Assembly: GCA_023429995.1 (NCBI GenBank)
Contig: JAEZCE010000012.1
Location: forward strand, 116,830-180,829
Length of the DNA stretch: 64,000 bases
Source of the DNA: Bacillota bacterium
Lineage (GTDB): Bacteria > Bacillota > UBA4882 > UBA8346
Direction of reading: 5' to 3'
The notes under the pieces were generated by a model. The model was given only the letters and a program-made list of their open reading frames with translations, did not search any database and was not told the DNA's origin. This document shows, piece after piece, positions 44,579 through 53,726 of this stretch. Position 1 is the stretch's first letter. Every line of letters begins with the position of its first letter. The translations under genes and the position numbers were made by a program.

Positions 44579-46293
44579 TATTCCTCACCTTCTTCGATTA
44601 CAAGCGTCGCAATATTGGCGGAATGCGCCGAAATACGTTGTAAATTACTCAACATTTCAACATAGGCGACTCCGGAACCCGGCCAACATTTACCTTGATT
44701 TAAGCGGTGAATATGATTCTGGCGTAATTCTTCCTCTAATTTATCGATATTACTCTCTCGGTTTTCAATCTGTTTTGCCACTTCCAGATTATTCTCCCGC
44801 AATGCTTGACAGGCTCTATTATATAAATCCATAGTTTTTCCGTAAAAAAGTTCGATTTCATTGATGGCAATTTCCGAAAAAGGCAGTTGTTCCTGATTCT
44901 TTTTCTCTGCTATCGTTGCAATACTGTTGGCATGGTCCCCCACCCTCTCAATATCGCTGACAATATGCAACAAACCCGCCAAGCGGTGGGATTGAGCCTC
45001 AGTAAGAGAATTTTGTGATAAAAGAGCCGAAAGGTAAAAGGTAATCTGTTCCTGCAAATCATCGACAATTGCTTCATTCCGGTAAATATTGTCAAGAAGA
45101 TGAACTTGTCCTTTTAAAAAAGCCATCCTGGCCGACTTTAGCATCTCTTGTGTAAGGGAAGCCATCTGATTGACTTCATGAGAGGCTAATATCAAGGCTA
45201 AAGCCGGACTTTGTAAAGCCCGCCGATCCAAATAAGTGCTTCCGCCCGAACTGATTTTGGCCTTTTCCGCAGTATGGTTCAAAAACTTAAATTTCGATGC
45301 CAAAAGGGTAAAAGGAAACCATATCAGAATGACCGACATATTAAATAAGGTATGGGCCATGGCCAGTTGCCAAACATTAAACCAACGGCTGTCGACAAAA
45401 TTGGGCACAACCCGCCATTGAAACACCGAAGTCTCAACCCATTGGAAAGCGCCATAAATATTTTGATTGATCCAGCCTAAGAAATTAAATACACCAGGCA
45501 ATAACAACAGCCAAATCAAGGCGGTTATCATATTAAAGGCGAAATGAAGCCAATTCGCCTTGCGGACGATGGGCAGACGATCCAAACCGGTGAGCATATT
45601 GATAACTGAAGCTCCGACATTTGCCCCGATAACAATTGCCACTGCGCCGCTTAAAAAGGACGGTTGAAATAAAGCAATTTCAATTCCGATAAATCCCTGG
45701 ATTAGCGCTACCACAGTATTGCTGCTCCGCAACAAAGCGGCTAAACTTAATCCTAGCAAGAATCCAAGCCAAGGCTTTAAAAATATCTGGGTCATAAACA
45801 GAAAAGAACTATGAATGGTTAGTAAATACGCAAAGGCTTGATGGAATATCTCAAATCCCAAGTACATCAAAGCTAAACTGAAAATTGCCTGACCCAAATA
45901 ATGCCAGTTCCTTTTCCGGCCATAAAAATAAAGCCAATAACCGAAAAATAACATTCCATAGATGGCTACACCCAAATTAATGGACATCAATTGAGCATTA
46001 ATCGTCATCCCCAAATTAACACCCAACATAATCCATAACGCAGGTAATAATCCCAACAACCCAGCATTCATTAACCCGGAAATCAGTCCAAAGGTTAAAA
46101 AATTGCTCTGAAGAGCCGCAGCCATTCCTACCCCGGTAAATATATTTGAAGCAGGACTTCGGCCTTGCTTTTCCAGAATTCCCCGGATTTTCTCTCCGGC
46201 CATTTTTTGGACTCCATCTCCGAAGCGGCCGATTGCATATAAAAATAGCCCTAAAGCTCCAATCAGGATCAATATCCCTTCAAATAACGGCAA
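44578..46293 (-). CDS. Na/Pi-cotransporter family protein with PhoU-like domain
   Basis: A 571-residue protein. Two inverted Na/Pi repeats with Gln-rich motifs (GVGMAAALQSNFLTFG near 55 and LLRSSNTVVALIQGF near 190) make up the membrane part (1-330). The C-terminal 220 residues form a PhoU-like helical domain (DDLQEQITFYLSALL). The second motif lacks the usual QSSSA form (RSSNT), so specificity may differ. TTG 46293 follows TTGGAGGG. The stop overlaps the ftsK start by one base. Confidence 0.85.
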   Translation of the reverse strand: MPLFEGILILIGALGLFLYAIGRFGDGVQKMAGEKIRGILEKQGRSPASNIFTGVGMAAALQSNFLTFGLISGLMNAGLLGLLPALWIMLGVNLGMTINAQLMSINLGVAIYGMLFFGYWLYFYGRKRNWHYLGQAIFSLALMYLGFEIFHQAFAYLLTIHSSFLFMTQIFLKPWLGFLLGLSLAALLRSSNTVVALIQGFIGIEIALFQPSFLSGAVAIVIGANVGASVINMLTGLDRLPIVRKANWLHFAFNMITALIWLLLLPGVFNFLGWINQNIYGAFQWVETSVFQWRVVPNFVDSRWFNVWQLAMAHTLFNMSVILIWFPFTLLASKFKFLNHTAEKAKISSGGSTYLDRRALQSPALALILASHEVNQMASLTQEMLKSARMAFLKGQVHLLDNIYRNEAIVDDLQEQITFYLSALLSQNSLTEAQSHRLAGLLHIVSDIERVGDHANSIATIAEKKNQEQLPFSEIAINEIELFYGKTMDLYNRACQALRENNLEVAKQIENRESNIDKLEEELRQNHIHRLNQGKCWPGSGVAYVEMLSNLQRISAHSANIATLVIEEGEE

Positions 46294-46576
46294 TACGTTT
46301 TCCCTCCAATAATAAAACATTGTAGCATTTTATTATTCTGGGATTTTTAAGGAATTCCTTCATCATTCTTAAAGGTTGTCACCATTCCAAAAGATGTAGC
46401 CGGCTTATTCAGGCGCTATCCGAAAAGAATTAAACCAATTTATAGAAATTTTGCAAATAAGCGGCATTGGTTATCCAAAATTATCCATTTTGTAACTTGC
46501 TTTTAATCTTACATTTGTGTTAATGTTATTTTATGGAATATAGACCGTATCATTTTAGAGAAAGAAGATTACAAAG
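46294..46576. other. intergenic gap, no gene seen
   Basis: Divergent promoter region between the symporter gene (minus) and glf (plus). AT-rich before glf; no clear promoter boxes or structured RNA are seen. Confidence 0.5.
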
Positions 46577-47722
46577 GTGGACTTAAATCATATTCGGTAT
46601 CTCGTGGTAGGTTCGGGATTTTTTGGAGCGACCATCGCCGAGAGAATCGCCCGTGACCTAGACCAGCGCGTGGCCGTAATCGAAAAGCGCAACCACATCG
46701 GGGGTAATAGCTTTACCTTCTCAAATCCGGAGACTGGTATTGAATGCCACCTTTACGGATCCCATATTTTTCACACCTCGAACGAACGTGTTTGGCGTTA
46801 TGTTGGTAATTTTTGTAATTTTAACAATTACCGACACCGGGTACTAACGGTATTTCAGAACAAAACATATCCTATGCCCATTAACCTCAATACAATCAAT
46901 ACTTTTTATCAATTGAATCTTAATTCGGATGAAGTGGCTGCTTTTCTGGAGGAAAAACGGGACAATGAGAATTACGAAAATCCTATTAACTTGGAACAAA
47001 AGGCAATTTCTCAGATTGGCCGGGATTTATATGAAGCCCTGATTCGAGGCTATAGCCTCAAGCAATGGGGAAAAGACCCAAACACTTTACCCGCGGAAAT
47101 TATCAATCGTATCCCCGTTCGCTATAATTATCTGGACCAATATTTTAACGATCCTTGGCAGGGAATTCCCCTAGAGGGCTTCGGACATGTAATCGAATCC
47201 ATGTTGCATCATCCAAATATTGAAGTTTATTTAAACACCGATTTTTTTACCATTCAAGATTTAATCCCGAAAGATTGTCAGATAATCTACAGCGGACCTA
47301 TCGATCGTTACTTTGATTATCAGTACGGGCATTTGGAATGGCGCTCCCTTTCGTTTGAACAAAAAACAATAAACATACCCGATTTTCAGGGAATCGCTGT
47401 TATGAACTACGCCGAATCCAATGTGCCTTATACGCGAATCCACGAGTTTAAACACTTAACACCGGATCGGCCTACAAGCCCGAGCCAGACGATTATTTCC
47501 ATAGAATATCCAAAAGCTTATACAGCTCAGGATGAGCCTTTCTATCCCGTAAATACTCCGGGCAATCAAAAAATTTATCAGCATTATGCGGAGGCCAGCC
47601 GAGAACAACCGCAAGTTATATTTGGAGGCCGCCTGGGAAGTTATCGTTACCTGGATATGGACCGCACCATTGAGAACGCGCTTGATATTTACCAAACCAA
47701 AATCAGGGGGTGCCAAAAATGA
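46577..47722 (+). CDS. glf: UDP-galactopyranose mutase
   Basis: A 381-residue FAD enzyme converting UDP-galactopyranose to UDP-galactofuranose for cell-surface glycans. The N-terminal FAD site VVGSGFFGATIAERIA and IEKRNHIGGNSF, the GSHIFHTSNERVWRYV segment and the C-terminal GGRLGSYRYLDMD signature are all present. GTG 46577 is the start. It overlaps the next glycosyltransferase by four bases (ATGA). The pair lies on the plus strand between ylzJ/tepA and the ftsK block, on the opposite strand to its surroundings. Confidence 0.95.
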   Translation: MDLNHIRYLVVGSGFFGATIAERIARDLDQRVAVIEKRNHIGGNSFTFSNPETGIECHLYGSHIFHTSNERVWRYVGNFCNFNNYRHRVLTVFQNKTYPMPINLNTINTFYQLNLNSDEVAAFLEEKRDNENYENPINLEQKAISQIGRDLYEALIRGYSLKQWGKDPNTLPAEIINRIPVRYNYLDQYFNDPWQGIPLEGFGHVIESMLHHPNIEVYLNTDFFTIQDLIPKDCQIIYSGPIDRYFDYQYGHLEWRSLSFEQKTINIPDFQGIAVMNYAESNVPYTRIHEFKHLTPDRPTSPSQTIISIEYPKAYTAQDEPFYPVNTPGNQKIYQHYAEASREQPQVIFGGRLGSYRYLDMDRTIENALDIYQTKIRGCQK

Positions 47723-48423
47723 AAATTAAAGAACTAGCGGTCATTATGCCCATTTATAATGAGGAAAAAGCCATCACCGCCGTATTGGAAAAATGGCATG
47801 CCAAGTTATGCCAACTCCAAATTGACTTTGAAATCCATGCATACAATGACGGCTCTAAAGATAAAACCTCTTCAATACTCAATAAAGTGGCAGCCCGTTA
47901 TCCAAGAATTATCGTTCATCAAAAAAACAATAGCGGGCATGGACCTACTATTTTACAAGGGTATCGCGAAAATTGCAGGGCCGAATGGTTATTCCAAGTC
48001 GATTCCGACGATGAATTGGAAGTCGCTGACTTTGATAAGTTGTGGCTTAAACGCTTTGATTACGACTTTTTATTGGGTATCCGGGTGGAGCGGCATAATC
48101 CGGTTTCAAGAAAAATCATCACCTGGGGATCAAAACTCGTTGTCCGGTTTTTTTATCACTCCGGAATCCTGGATACGAATACACCTTACAGGCTGATGCG
48201 CAGTAAGAAATTTAGGGACCTGTTTTTTAAACTACCGACAGATACTTTTGCCCCTAATGTCATCATTTCGGGATACGCCGCTTTGAAAAAATTCCGAATT
48301 TTCCAAACCCCGGTGTATTACCATCAACGTACCACCGGTGAAGTTTCCCTTAAGAAACTAAAACTCCTAAAAGCCGCCGGCCGGTCATTGGGACAAGCCG
48401 TCTTCTTTCGTTTTAAACTCTGA
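47719..48423 (+). CDS. GT2-family glycosyltransferase
   Basis: A 234-residue GT-A fold enzyme without membrane helices. The N-terminus AVIMPIYNEEKAI, YNDGSKDKT near 45, and the DxD-type VDSDDELEV near 97 are typical of family 2. ATG 47719 has GGGGG upstream within glf and overlaps its stop. Being coupled to glf it may add galactofuranose, which is an inference. Confidence 0.85.
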   Translation: MKIKELAVIMPIYNEEKAITAVLEKWHAKLCQLQIDFEIHAYNDGSKDKTSSILNKVAARYPRIIVHQKNNSGHGPTILQGYRENCRAEWLFQVDSDDELEVADFDKLWLKRFDYDFLLGIRVERHNPVSRKIITWGSKLVVRFFYHSGILDTNTPYRLMRSKKFRDLFFKLPTDTFAPNVIISGYAALKKFRIFQTPVYYHQRTTGEVSLKKLKLLKAAGRSLGQAVFFRFKL

Positions 48424-48426
48424 GCA

Positions 48427-48660
48427 TCAATTAGCCGACATGATGGTTCCTGGTTGCCATTGGGGGTTTAAATAATCATTGGGATTGGTGCTAATCAGCC
48501 GGGTTATCTTATATTGCCCAAACGGGCCGGCTTCTACCATCAAGCTAACGCCCCCTTCGCGCTTGATCTCGATGTCATCCTTTTTTTGCTTTTTGGATTC
48601 AGTCTCTTCGGATTCATCTTCTTCAAAGATGTACTCTAGCGGTACAATGGTATAAAACAT
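48427..48660 (-). CDS. ylzJ: YlzJ-like protein
   Basis: A 77-residue protein of the YlzJ family, function unknown. It begins MFYTIVPLEYIFEE and ends with the conserved LNPQWQPGTIM region. Its ATG overlaps the tepA stop by one base (TAATG). In Bacillus the order tepA-ylzJ-spoIIIE is conserved; here glf and a glycosyltransferase separate it from spoIIIE. The acidic/charged middle (ESKKQKKDD) is variable. Confidence 0.82.
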   Translation of the reverse strand: MFYTIVPLEYIFEEDESEETESKKQKKDDIEIKREGGVSLMVEAGPFGQYKITRLISTNPNDYLNPQWQPGTIMSAN

Positions 48661-49481
48661 TATTGAAGGCCTCGTTTCCTGCTTTCAGTATTCAGTTCAA
48701 TTAACTCATCCAGCTTTTTTAAAGCTTGGTTAATCCCACCCAGCTCATTAATAAGGCCGCAATGGACTGCTTCCTTTCCGATAAGAACTGAGCCGATATC
48801 TCGAACTAAATCGCCCGTTCTGAACATTAATTCTTTAAATTTTTCTTCCGGGACTTCGGAATGACTGGCTACAAACTTGATAATCCTGTCCTGCATTTTA
48901 TCGAGGTATTCGAAGGTCTGCGGAACACCAATCAATAAACCGTTTAACCGTAAAGGATGAATCGTCATGGTAGCTGTCTCCGCAATAAAACTATAATCGG
49001 TAGCCACCGCTATCGGAACGCCAATGGAGTGTCCACCACCCAAAACCAATGAAACGGATGGTTTGGAAAGACTTTCGATCATTTCGGCAATTGCCAGTCC
49101 GGCCTCAACGTCTCCCCCAACGGTGTTCAGAATTATTAACAAACCTTTAATATTGGGATTTTGCTCTATTGCAACGAGTTGTGGTATAATATGTTCGTAT
49201 TTTGTTGTCTTATTTTTCCCGGGGAGAATGATGTGGCCTTCAATTTGGCCGACAATAATCATGGTATGTATACTGCTTTCTCCTGATGTTGGCGTATTCA
49301 ACTGTCCTAGTGATTTAAGATTACTTAACAATAATCTTTGTTTTCTCGGGTTTTGGCGCACGGGTTGTTCAAGCGGTTGTTCATGTGGACTTTCTGCATC
49401 TGATTCACCGGATGATTGGCTTTCTGAACCAACGGGAACCGAAAAATCATGCCTTATCGAATCGTTTTTCAAGTCTGCCAC
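48660..49481 (-). CDS. tepA: TepA, ClpP-like serine protease
   Basis: A 273-residue ClpP-fold protein. After a low-complexity N-terminus (1-70) comes the fold with GGDVEAGLAIAEMI near 125, the catalytic Ser in GGGHSIGVPIA near 148, and the His in TMTIHPLRLNG near 175. TepA has been linked to protein export and degradation of spore proteins. GTG 49481 follows GGGGG. A frame 1:1 overlap couples it to ylzJ. Confidence 0.9.
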   Translation of the reverse strand: MADLKNDSIRHDFSVPVGSESQSSGESDAESPHEQPLEQPVRQNPRKQRLLLSNLKSLGQLNTPTSGESSIHTMIIVGQIEGHIILPGKNKTTKYEHIIPQLVAIEQNPNIKGLLIILNTVGGDVEAGLAIAEMIESLSKPSVSLVLGGGHSIGVPIAVATDYSFIAETATMTIHPLRLNGLLIGVPQTFEYLDKMQDRIIKFVASHSEVPEEKFKELMFRTGDLVRDIGSVLIGKEAVHCGLINELGGINQALKKLDELIELNTESRKRGLQ

Positions 49482-49732
49482 CAATTTTTCCCCCTATTTA
49501 ACCAATCTGAATTAATACTAGTATCCCTAACTCCCCATAATTCATACTCAAGTTGGTTCAAAAGGTATTCGGATTGATTACAAACGGAGCTTGGAATTTA
49601 ATTTTACTCGCTAACGAATCAAAATGAACTATTTAAATCTAGAAATTTTAAAAAAGAGCTATTTCAATATTTTTCACCGTAAATCTGCTGAATTCCCTAA
49701 AAGAGAAATTTGGTTTGGGGGTGTAACCTTTG

Positions 49733-50407
49733 ATGAATGAACGTTTGATTGCCCAAAAATTGATTCAACCCGGAAAGAATGTTCAATTGGAAATCTTAAA
49801 TGAAAATGGCCAAAAAATAATCTATCGTACTTCCATTTGGAATTCCGAAGGAGATCGTATGGAAGTATTCATACCCGAAAACGATAAAATATTAAAAAAT
49901 CTGCAGCCGGGCGCAGGCGTTACTATAATATGCCGAAGCGACAATAATGCCTGTGACTATGTCCTTGCGACCCAATTCATCGGGGTGGAGAAGGAACCTC
50001 CAGTGATTATTGTCAACCTGCCGGAAGATTTAAAGGCAGAAGTCGGGAGGCATTTTTTTCGGTGTGAAGTCAATTTTCCATTTCAATTTTTCGGTAAAAA
50101 CGGTAAATATCGGGGAACCGTGGTAAACCTTTCGATCAATGGCCTCTTTGCGGTGATCGATCCCCAGTTGAATCTGGATACCGGGGCCAGCGTGACCTGT
50201 CAAATGATATTGCCCGGCAACAGCTCGCCTTCATTATTCGTTGCTAAAATCATGCGAACGATTAAAGACGAAAATTTTCACGGAATTGGTCTTAGTTTTC
50301 AACAAATCGACAAAAATATTCAAGACCAAATCACCAAATTTCTGTTTCAACGGCAGAGGGCTATGATGAATCACGGTCAAATCTGTATTGTAAAAAACTC
50401 CGGCTAA
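49733..50407 (+). CDS. PilZ-domain protein (YcgR/DgrA-like), c-di-GMP effector
   Basis: A 224-residue protein. The N-terminal flagellar-brake-like YcgR_2 domain (1-100) is followed by a PilZ domain (105-215) with both c-di-GMP binding motifs: RHFFR near 104-108 (RxxxR) and NLSINGL near 130 (D/NxSxxG). ATG 49733 is preceded by GGGGGTG. It stands alone on the plus strand beside the polysaccharide genes, so it may tune motility or polysaccharide production in response to c-di-GMP. Confidence 0.87.
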   Translation: MNERLIAQKLIQPGKNVQLEILNENGQKIIYRTSIWNSEGDRMEVFIPENDKILKNLQPGAGVTIICRSDNNACDYVLATQFIGVEKEPPVIIVNLPEDLKAEVGRHFFRCEVNFPFQFFGKNGKYRGTVVNLSINGLFAVIDPQLNLDTGASVTCQMILPGNSSPSLFVAKIMRTIKDENFHGIGLSFQQIDKNIQDQITKFLFQRQRAMMNHGQICIVKNSG

Positions 50408-50483
50408 TTCCAATCACCCTGTTTCTTCCCGCTTCATAACTTCATTACTCTTTAGGGTAGTAGACTTCTCCTTCCATAACAGC

Positions 50484-51581
50484 TTAGAGTAAATCCACCC
50501 GGCCGCGCTCCCGGAGTTCTTGAAGCAATTTTTTTACGTTCTGAGCTTGATTCTTAGCGCATACCAACAACACATCTTCAGTTTCCACAATAATCAAGTC
50601 CGACACCCCTATCATCGTCACGGGCTTATAGAGGCTATGAATGATGCAGTTATGGGTATCGACCCCCCAAAATTCTCCCTGGCTAACATTTCCGGATTCA
50701 TCCGGCGGCAGTATTCTTTCCAACGTAGTCCAGCAGCCCAAATCGTCCCAACCATATTCCGAAGGAATAACCATCAGATTGGATGTCTTTTCCAAAATCC
50801 CATAATCAAACGAGATTGGCGGTAAAGTAGCATATATTTCGGTTAATTGATTCATTTCATCGGACGCGCCGATAAAAGGGGAAAAATATTGAAGACCCTT
50901 ATATAGTTCCGGTAAAAAATTTTCCATTTCCAAGGTTAAATTTTTCAATTGCCAAATAAAAATTCCGCCGTTCCATAAACAATTACCGGCCGCCACCAAT
51001 GTTTCGGCATCTTCCGGATAAGGTTTTTCCCGAAAACCCTTTACCCGATAATAGGGTTTTTTTTGACCCTCAAGGGTACATTCGCCGATGATTTGTCCAA
51101 GCTCAATATATCCATAGCCCGTTTCCGGACGGGTCGGTTCCATGCCAAAGATTATCCCGCTTTTTTTCTCCATGCAAACCCTAAACCCGGCGCGCAAAGT
51201 ATTCCGCATTTTTTCTTCATGACCCACCCTGCAGTCACTTGGTAAAAATGCAATGACAGGATCTTCTTCCGGGTAGTACTTCTGGAGATAAACGGTGGCT
51301 AGGCCAATACAAGGCGCGGTATTTTTAGATTGAGGTTCAACGATAATGTTTCGGGAAGGCAAAAAAGGCAACTGTTTTTGTACAGCCGTGGCTTGTTCGC
51401 AGTTGGTTACCACATAGATTCGATCCGTCTCGGTAAGCTCTTGAACCCGAGCCACCGACTCCTCTAATAAGGTCTTTTCTCCATCAAAAGATAACAGCTG
51501 TTTCGGAAAACTCCGCCTGCTACGAGGCCAAAATCTTTCTCCATAACCGCCAGCCATCAGCACCAAAATTGGATTTGTCAT
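50484..51581 (-). CDS. manC: mannose-1-phosphate guanylyltransferase
   Basis: A 365-residue nucleotidyltransferase making GDP-mannose. The signature LMAGGYGERFWPRSRRSFPKQ at the N-terminus and FREKPYPEDAE near 185 identify the GMP type. It ends after the short helix domain and lacks the cupin isomerase domain of bifunctional ManC. ATG 51581 follows GGAGGGG. It supplies GDP-sugars for the polysaccharide locus. A broken stub of a similar gene is at 53592-53666. Confidence 0.92.
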   Translation of the reverse strand: MTNPILVLMAGGYGERFWPRSRRSFPKQLLSFDGEKTLLEESVARVQELTETDRIYVVTNCEQATAVQKQLPFLPSRNIIVEPQSKNTAPCIGLATVYLQKYYPEEDPVIAFLPSDCRVGHEEKMRNTLRAGFRVCMEKKSGIIFGMEPTRPETGYGYIELGQIIGECTLEGQKKPYYRVKGFREKPYPEDAETLVAAGNCLWNGGIFIWQLKNLTLEMENFLPELYKGLQYFSPFIGASDEMNQLTEIYATLPPISFDYGILEKTSNLMVIPSEYGWDDLGCWTTLERILPPDESGNVSQGEFWGVDTHNCIIHSLYKPVTMIGVSDLIIVETEDVLLVCAKNQAQNVKKLLQELRERGRVDLL

Positions 51582-51719
51582 CATTTCCCCTCCATAGCAT
51601 TTGACAACTCACACGTCACTAATCTATGTCACTTAAGGAGTAATGACTACAAAAATTTGATTTTGCTTCAGTTGATAAGCCACAAGTAACTGCTGCTATA
51701 AAGAATAACCGTCAATCAA

Positions 51720-52145
51720 TTATTGATGTTCCCGGGTTTGAAAAACAAACCATTTTCTGGCGATGAAATTCCATAGAAATACCAATATTGTTGCAAAAAC
51801 TTTGGATAGCAAGTAGTAGAATCGGAAATGCTCGGTAAAAATCCACATTAAAAGGACATTTAAGCCCAGTCCAATTAGGGCAATCACCGTAAAAGCCGCG
51901 AATTCAAACAACTTTTTACCCGAAGCGCGTCCTTTGAAAACCCAGTTCATACTTAAATAATTATGTACAATCACACTTACGGTAAAGGAAAGTATCGTCG
52001 AAACCAGATAAAATATTTTCGCGTATTCGGTAAACAGATAAAGCAATCCAAAATCGATCAGGGTTGCGATTCCACCAACAAAGATATAACGGAAAAATTG
52101 AACCGAAACACTTTCGGTCGGCTCCCAGAAAATTTTTTTGATCAT
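51720..52145 (-). CDS. GtrA-like flippase-type membrane protein
   Basis: A 141-residue protein with four membrane helices (RYIFVGGIATLIDFGLLYLF first). The GtrA family is thought to help move lipid-linked sugars across the membrane. ATG 52145 has GAGGAG six bases before it. It follows the glycosyltransferase gene by 31 bp, the usual GtrB-GtrA pairing. Confidence 0.88.
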   Translation of the reverse strand: MIKKIFWEPTESVSVQFFRYIFVGGIATLIDFGLLYLFTEYAKIFYLVSTILSFTVSVIVHNYLSMNWVFKGRASGKKLFEFAAFTVIALIGLGLNVLLMWIFTEHFRFYYLLSKVFATILVFLWNFIARKWFVFQTREHQ

Positions 52146-52175
52146 CATGCGCTCCTCGCTGAAACTACGAGTTTT

Positions 52176-53102
52176 TTAGATATTTTTTTTCTTCACGAAA
52201 TATTTAGGCCGCCCTTTTGTTTCCATATAGGTCCGGGCTAAATATTCCCCCATGATGCCTAAAAAAATCATTTGCAAACCACTGACCAAGATGATAACCG
52301 ACATGGTGGATGCCCAACCGGCCACCGGATCACCCCATAACATCTTCCGGAGAATGATTACCAGAAGTAGCAGAAAAGCGAAACCCGAAAATGCCAGCCC
52401 AAAAAATGAGACCACCCGAAGGGGAAGGGTTGAAAAAGCGATTATCCCTTCCAGCGCATATTTTAATAGTTTCCAAAAAGACCATTTCGTCTCGCCGGCT
52501 ACCCGTTCGATATTTTCATAGTCCAGCCATTTGGTTTCATAACCTACCCATCCGAAGATGCCTTTGGAAAACCGGTGATATTCATTAAGCTCTAAAATCG
52601 AATCAACCATCTGCCTGGTCATCATTCTGTAATCCCGGGCGCCGTCCACGATATCGGCGTCGGACAATTTATGAATCAGTATGTAAAAAATCCTGGCAAA
52701 TATACTCCGCAGTATGGGTTCTCCGTTTCGGCTGACCCGGCGGGTCGCTACCGAATCGTATCCTTCTTTTTCAATAGCGTCTATCATTTCCGGCAACAAC
52801 GCCGGTGGATCCTGTAAGTCTACATCCATAATCACCACCCGATCGCCGGTTGCATATTTCATCCCCGCAAGCATAGCCGCCTCCTTACCAAAGTTTCTGG
52901 AAAAAGAGAGATACTTCACCCTTGGGTCTTTACCGGTCAAGGTTTGGATCACTTGTAAAGAATGGTCTTTAGAACCGTCGTTCACAAAAAGAATTTCATG
53001 GTCGCAATGGATTTTTTCCAGGACCGATGTGGTTTCCTGATAAAAAAGAGGTATGGCTTCCTGTTCGTTAAAGCAGGGAACAACCAATGAAAGTTTTTCC
53101 AA
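52176..53102 (-). CDS. GT2-family glycosyltransferase, GtrB/DPM1-like with two C-terminal helices
   Basis: A 308-residue polyprenyl-phosphate sugar transferase. The GT-A domain has VVPCFNEQEAI, FVNDGSKDHS near 42 and the DxD-containing IMDVDLQDPP near 95. Two transmembrane helices lie at about 230-255 and 265-295. TTG 53102 follows GGAGG. It transfers a sugar to undecaprenyl phosphate; the GtrA-like protein would flip it. Confidence 0.9.
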   Translation of the reverse strand: MEKLSLVVPCFNEQEAIPLFYQETTSVLEKIHCDHEILFVNDGSKDHSLQVIQTLTGKDPRVKYLSFSRNFGKEAAMLAGMKYATGDRVVIMDVDLQDPPALLPEMIDAIEKEGYDSVATRRVSRNGEPILRSIFARIFYILIHKLSDADIVDGARDYRMMTRQMVDSILELNEYHRFSKGIFGWVGYETKWLDYENIERVAGETKWSFWKLLKYALEGIIAFSTLPLRVVSFFGLAFSGFAFLLLLVIILRKMLWGDPVAGWASTMSVIILVSGLQMIFLGIMGEYLARTYMETKGRPKYFVKKKNI

Positions 53103-53726
53103 AAGAAGGACCTCCGGGATTCACTTTATTTATTCTTAATTATTCGCTGTTGATTCTTTGTTCATTCGTCATCAGGATGTGTTGTATTGTAAAATTTCAT
53201 AAAGGGTTTTCCGTAACTAACAGGCATCTTATCCATTAACCATGGAATTTACCTCATCTTTATTTCCCGGGGTTAACAACACCCCCAAATATATAAAAAC
53301 CATATCGTTGTACTGATACAGTTTAATTATATCATAATTTTTTTAAAACAAAATTAATTTGTGATTATAAATGCAATTTAATTATTAAATTCAGTGTAGG
53401 TAACAGAAGAGTTTCTCTCTTTAAGTTTCATCAAATATTGCAATATTGGTAACACGTTGAGTCTAAAGGAATTCCGTCATCCCTTTTTCCTTAACGCTCT
53501 AAGCCTGATATGGCATCGCGAGTTGCGGCAACGATTACGTTATCCACATGAATCGTTGCAATTAACTGATCAGTTCCATAAATAATTGAGTTTAGGTTTG
53601 TTCTACCTCCAGAGGCCAGAAGCGGGTGCCGCCGCTGCCGGCGAGGATAACGGATACGAGGGGCATGCCTTTTTATCCTGTTTGAATTTAGCTAAACTTC
53701 ACTCCAAAAATTATAAAAACAATATT
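53103..53726. other. 624-bp gap with one gene stub
   Basis: AT-rich sequence with no intact gene. It contains the nucleotidyltransferase stub at 53592-53666; otherwise I see nothing recognisable. Confidence 0.5.
53592..53666 (-). pseudogene. N-terminal stub of a nucleotidyltransferase (ManC-like)
   Basis: ATG 53666 opens MPLVSVILAGSGGTRFWPLE and stops after 24 codons. LAGxGGTRFWPL is the nucleotide-binding signature of mannose-1-phosphate guanylyltransferases, so this is the remaining start of a second such gene. AAAAGG precedes the ATG. The rest has been deleted. Confidence 0.75.
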
